Of a stretch of 64,000 nucleotides of DNA, positions 63,213 to 64,000 are shown one piece after another. The position numbers and the translations under genes are program-made. Below the pieces are notes generated by a model. It was not told the DNA's origin. It made no database searches and worked only from the letters and a program-made list of their open reading frames with translations. Source of the stretch: Clostridium chrysemydis (GTDB lineage: Bacteria > Bacillota > Clostridia > Clostridiales > Clostridiaceae); assembly GCF_015234215.1 (NCBI RefSeq), contig NZ_JADEKP010000003.1, positions 62,001 through 126,000 of the forward strand. The letters are read 5' to 3'. Position 1 is the stretch's first letter; every line of letters starts with the position of its first letter.

Positions 63213-64000
63213 ATGAAAAGAAAATTTTTAGCAATGGCACTTGCAACTGTTATGACAGCTTCTATTTTTGTAGGCTGTGGTAGTGACAAAAAGGAAGGTT
63301 CTTCTGATAAAGATACTACTAAGTTAGTAACTGAAATAAAAGAACCTGTAACTATTGAAATGTGGCACTACATGAATGGAAAACAACAGGAAGTATTAAA
63401 TGGTCTTATTGATGAGTTCAATAAAACTAATGGTAAAAATATAACTGTTAAGGGTGTAAGCCAAGGTTCTATTCCAGACTTAAATAAAAAGGTTGTAACA
63501 GCATCACAATCAAATTCATTACCAGCTATAATAAACGTTTATCCAGACGTAGTTACTGGTTTAATTGAAGGTGGGAAAATTTTTGATTTATCAGGGTATG
63601 TAAATAGTCCTGAAGTAGGTATGGCAGAAGATATTAAAAACGACTTTATTCCATCATTTGTAGAAGAAGTTAGTCAATGGGAAGGCAAGCAATATGGAAT
63701 GCCTTTAACAAAATCTACAGAAGTAGTTTATGTTAACAAAACTCTTTTAGAAAAGCTTGGATATAAAGTAGAAGATATTCAAAACATGACAATGGACAAA
63801 TTAATTGAAGTATCTAAAAAAGCAAAAGAGAAACTAGATATTCCAGGATTCGGTTTTGATAGTAGTTCAAATGCTTTCATTTCATCATTAAAAATGGATG
63901 GAAAAGATTTCGTTGAAATAGACGGTAAAGTTAATGTAGATAACGATTGGGTTAAAGAATTTATGAAATTCTACCAAGAAAACAACCAAAAAGGATATTT
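63213..64000 (+). CDS. Second UgpB-like solute-binding lipoprotein (partial, runs off the window)
   Basis: An open frame of at least 262 codons that continues past the window end. Signal peptide and lipobox FVGC are as in the protein at 27374, and long stretches are the same, for example TIEMWHYM, TASQSNSLPAIINVYPD and FGFDSSSNAFISSLKMDG. Differences cluster in the linker after the lipobox and around the putative ligand pocket. It is a recent paralogue with a duplicated promoter; whether permease genes follow is beyond the window. Confidence 0.88.
   Translation, partial: MKRKFLAMALATVMTASIFVGCGSDKKEGSSDKDTTKLVTEIKEPVTIEMWHYMNGKQQEVLNGLIDEFNKTNGKNITVKGVSQGSIPDLNKKVVTASQSNSLPAIINVYPDVVTGLIEGGKIFDLSGYVNSPEVGMAEDIKNDFIPSFVEEVSQWEGKQYGMPLTKSTEVVYVNKTLLEKLGYKVEDIQNMTMDKLIEVSKKAKEKLDIPGFGFDSSSNAFISSLKMDGKDFVEIDGKVNVDNDWVKEFMKFYQENNQKGY

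Noticed and set aside
1-64000. CRISPR array, tRNA or rRNA genes
   Set aside because: No regularly spaced repeats, no cloverleaf with CCA-end context and no rRNA-like GC-rich blocks were seen by eye.

Overview
The window is low-GC, AT-rich DNA from a strictly anaerobic Firmicute, most likely Clostridium sensu stricto. The grounds are codon use (AGA, TTA, ATA), AGGAGG-type ribosome binding sites, dense rho-independent terminators, a complete arginine deiminase operon, a B12-dependent glycerol-to-1,3-propanediol operon and a clostridial c-di-GMP-I riboswitch. I saw no tRNA, rRNA or CRISPR array.

Layout. 1-1.2 kb: an ECF-like sigma factor with a membrane partner. 1.2-5.6 kb (minus): a three-subunit molybdenum hydroxylase in one transcription unit with two SemiSWEET transporters. 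5.8-11.6 kb: housekeeping and unknown genes (HAD phosphatase, PH-domain protein, rhodanese, AbgT transporter, MntP/YtaF-like pump, a 33-residue membrane peptide). 11.8-13.7 kb: a c-di-GMP-I riboswitch and terminator before a TPR-GGDEF diguanylate cyclase. 13.7-14.15 kb: a YdeI/OmdA-type gene broken by a 1-nt loss in a T run.

14.2-23.2 kb is the most unusual part: a RiPP island with its own quorum-sensing circuit. It encodes a 64-residue precursor with seven cysteines spaced exactly every third residue and a tail with seven alanines spaced exactly every third residue, two radical SAM enzymes, an ABC exporter (ATPase plus two permeases), an S41 protease, a small membrane protein, and a complete agr module (AgrA-like LytTR regulator, AgrB, a cysteine-free serine-type AgrD, AgrC). 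The precursor looks like an enlarged thurincin H-type sactipeptide that could carry up to seven nested thioethers. The inferred flow is: AgrB/D make a lactone signal, AgrC/A sense it, the precursor operon is switched on, the radical SAM enzymes crosslink the peptide, the S41 protease trims it and the ABC transporter exports it.

23.2-28.8 kb: a lipoprotein, an unknown helical protein and a sugar/glycerol-phosphate type ABC importer. 29-34.8 kb: arcA-arcB-arcD-arcC-argR with ARG-box-like and cre-like sites upstream. 34.8-38.4 kb (minus): a hybrid histidine kinase and an HD-GYP response regulator. 38.8-43.8 kb: an L,D-transpeptidase, a LURP-one-like protein and a MacAB-like efflux system. 43.9-47.9 kb: three paralogous small membrane proteins, a DeoR regulator, an unknown protein and a DHH phosphoesterase. 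48.3-58.7 kb: the glycerol regulon (GlpF, a PocR-type sensor kinase, an AraC-type response regulator, the three glycerol dehydratase subunits, both reactivase subunits, PduO, a GlcG/HbpS-like protein, DhaT). 59-64 kb: an IS1595-type transposase whose catalytic motif is scrambled, a 39-residue basic peptide, an unknown acidic protein, a lipoprotein, a secreted C69 dipeptidase, and the start of a second substrate-binding lipoprotein that is a close paralogue of the one at 27.4 kb and has a near-identical promoter layout.
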